From contig CASELB010000163.1 of assembly GCA_949288685.1 (NCBI GenBank), positions 1-7,627 on the forward strand: a stretch of DNA of 7,627 nt. Reading direction: 5' to 3'. The notes under the pieces are model-generated. The model did no database searches, was not told where the DNA came from, and worked only from the letters and a program-made list of their open reading frames with translations. Below, piece after piece: positions 6,753-7,627 of the stretch; the first letter of the stretch is position 1; every line of letters begins with the position of its first letter. The stretch is from an uncultured bacterium (GTDB lineage Bacteria > Cyanobacteriota > Vampirovibrionia > Gastranaerophilales > Gastranaerophilaceae). Both the position numbers and the translations under genes were made by a program.

Positions 6753-6956
6753 TTAGCCGCGTGCAAATTCTTTAATACTGTTAAAATCCAGTATACCTAT
6801 ACAAGTTTTGTTCCAGGGGCTGAGGGCAACTTTTACAAGTTTGGTGTTGGTATCAAACATTATATTTGCTATTTCTATAATATCATTTTGCGGATAGACT
6901 GTTATATCTGATTCAGCAAAGCCCTGGCTCATATAATCGCTGACTCTAAGTTTCAT
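6753..6956 (-). CDS. Small protein with a single CBS-like motif, 67 residues
   Basis: The sequence follows the CBS pattern: VSDYMSQGF at the start, ITVYPQNDIIEIANIMFDTN as the beta-alpha segment, then LVKVAL and IGILDFNSIKEF at the end. CBS motifs normally occur in pairs of about 120 residues that bind adenosyl ligands. Only one is present here, so the protein would have to dimerise to form a ligand pocket. It has no partner domain and is cytosolic. The ATG has AGGGAG with a 6-base gap, a strong site. It follows the 41-residue ORF by 40 bases on the same strand. The assignment rests on pattern only and would need a profile search to confirm. Confidence 0.65.
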   Translation of the reverse strand: MKLRVSDYMSQGFAESDITVYPQNDIIEIANIMFDTNTKLVKVALSPWNKTCIGILDFNSIKEFARG

Positions 6957-6996
6957 TAAACTCTCCCTTTGTTATATTACTAATTTAAGATTATTT

Positions 6997-7122
6997 TTAA
7001 TAAATAACTACTAGCCGGTTAGGGAGTTCGATATCCTCTGAATAGTCGATTTTATTGCTGCTCTGGCGGGGAATAAAGATGTTATACCTGTGGCTATTGA
7101 ATTTGGTCAGATATATTTTCAT
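6997..7122 (-). CDS. Candidate small protein, 41 residues, overlapping the TPR gene's 3' end
   Basis: An ATG at 7120-7122, inside the last codons of the TPR gene in another frame, opens a 41-residue frame ending in TAA at 6997-6999, so it overlaps that gene by 29 bases. The product starts MKIYLTKFNSHRYNIF, continues through IDYSEDIELP and ends NRLVVIY, a plausible protein composition with no low-complexity tract. The stretch is visibly richer in G and C than its flanks, with many codons ending in C (ATC, AGC, AAC, GAC), as if under coding constraint. No good ribosome binding site precedes the ATG, so translation may depend on coupling to the upstream gene. I recognise no family. The opposite strand is also open here for about 40 codons but lacks a normal start. 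Confidence 0.45.
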   Translation of the reverse strand: MKIYLTKFNSHRYNIFIPRQSSNKIDYSEDIELPNRLVVIY

Positions 7123-7555
7123 CGTCTAAATTCTCGGTGTCTTTTATTTCTACACCCATATCTTTGAGTGCGGCTTTTGCTTTTGGCGCAAATGCAGTGT
7201 TTGGGAAATTCTCCAGAACGGTTTGATAGCATTCTATTGCGTCTTTGTCCATATCCCGTAATTTAAGAATATTCCCTGTCTTGTAATAAAGCGGGGCAAG
7301 TTCCGGCGCACTGCCTTCTATCATCTGGGTGTCAAGTTTAATTTTTATAGTTATAAGGCTTTCATTATCCTGCGGAGACAACAGTGCTCTGCCGTAAATT
7401 TTTGTTGTCAGGCGGTTAATTTCGTTTTCTGTTTGTTCAAGAAACTCTTTTGATATTTTGGATTTTGCTTTGCTTTTTCTTGCTGCCTGAGCATCAACAG
7501 CAAAAACTGATGCCAGTACTATTCCAACTAATGATAATATAATAAACTTCTTCAT
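7094..7555 (-). CDS. Exported TPR-repeat protein, 153 residues
   Basis: The N-terminus is a clear Sec signal peptide (MKKFIILSLVGIVLASVF...) with a likely cleavage after AQA at about residue 24, giving a periplasmic or envelope product. A basic segment (ARKSKAKSKISKEF) and a helical region follow. Residues about 90-135 match a tetratricopeptide unit (APLYYKTGNILKLRDMDKDA, then YQTVLENFPNT), of the kind found in envelope scaffold proteins such as YbgF/CpoB or BamD. The acidic tail ends DDENISDQIQ. The ATG at 7555 is preferred; an in-frame TTG at 7567 would add four residues ahead of the signal peptide. The purine-rich GGGTGAG lies only 3 bases before the ATG, so the ribosome site is unusually close. 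A specific role cannot be assigned. Confidence 0.75.
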   Translation of the reverse strand: MKKFIILSLVGIVLASVFAVDAQAARKSKAKSKISKEFLEQTENEINRLTTKIYGRALLSPQDNESLITIKIKLDTQMIEGSAPELAPLYYKTGNILKLRDMDKDAIECYQTVLENFPNTAFAPKAKAALKDMGVEIKDTENLDDENISDQIQ

Positions 7556-7590
7556 ATACTCACCCAAAATCTGACGTTACTATTATAATT

Positions 7591-7620
7591 ATTATAACAA
7601 AATTTGATTTTTTACCTCAA
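7591..7620 (-). promoter_or_regulatory. Promoter of the TPR gene cluster
   Basis: On the minus strand, TTGAGG (7615-7620) lies 18 bases ahead of a perfect TATAAT (7591-7596), which is preceded by TGT, giving an extended -10. A second TATAAT at 7582-7587 could serve as an alternative. The predicted start falls about 30 bases before the ATG at 7555. Confidence 0.6.
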
Positions 7621-7627
7621 TTAAATA

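Noticed and set aside
7014..7060. Possible tRNA, from a GTTCGAT motif resembling a T-loop
   Set aside because: The flanking five bases do not form a T-stem, and no acceptor or anticodon arm is found.
7040..7165. Plus-strand open stretch of about 40 codons reading VDFIAALAGNKDVIPVAIEF
   Set aside because: It is protein-like but has a stop just upstream and no ATG, GTG or TTG at its head. It is codon-aligned with the minus-strand 41-residue ORF, which has an ATG.

Overview
The window looks like chromosome of an AT-rich bacterium with an outer membrane. The autotransporter-type beta-barrel at the left implies the outer membrane, and nearly every gene has a GGAG-type ribosome binding site. The small signal-peptide and hypothetical proteins, low GC and scattered palindromic repeats would fit a gut Gastranaerophilales/Melainabacteria-like lineage. 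That placement is an impression from style, not a database result.

Layout. Positions 1-2059 (+) hold the 3' part of a large surface protein: a beta-helical passenger of about 20-residue repeats, then a C-terminal outer-membrane barrel. It ends at a strong hairpin terminator (2079-2115). Positions 2115-2400 and 3195-3370 hold a family of short palindromic elements with GTCA...TGAC ends. These two clusters flank a lone PHP-type histidinol-phosphatase-like gene (2373-3158, -). From 3391 to the right end everything reads on the minus strand. In transcription order these are a secreted TPR protein (7555-7094), a probable 41-residue overlapping small ORF (7122-6997), a single-CBS-motif protein (6956-6753), an acidic hypothetical protein (6594-6148), an exported GH13 enzyme close to trehalose synthase (6061-3977) and a 150-residue hypothetical protein (3904-3452). 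This run ends at a hairpin terminator at 3391-3426.

How the genes fit together. A good promoter (7591-7620) drives the TPR gene and probably the two small genes behind it. The GH13 gene has its own possible -10 and may be co-transcribed with the 150-residue gene. Two products (TPR, GH13) carry signal peptides and one (autotransporter) is a surface protein, so the region leans toward the cell envelope, but no single pathway ties the genes together. I see no CRISPR array, tRNA, rRNA, transposase, phage gene or defence system. The most noteworthy items are the palindromic repeat family around the PHP gene, the unannotated 41-residue ORF, and the exported TreS-like enzyme with altered signature motifs.
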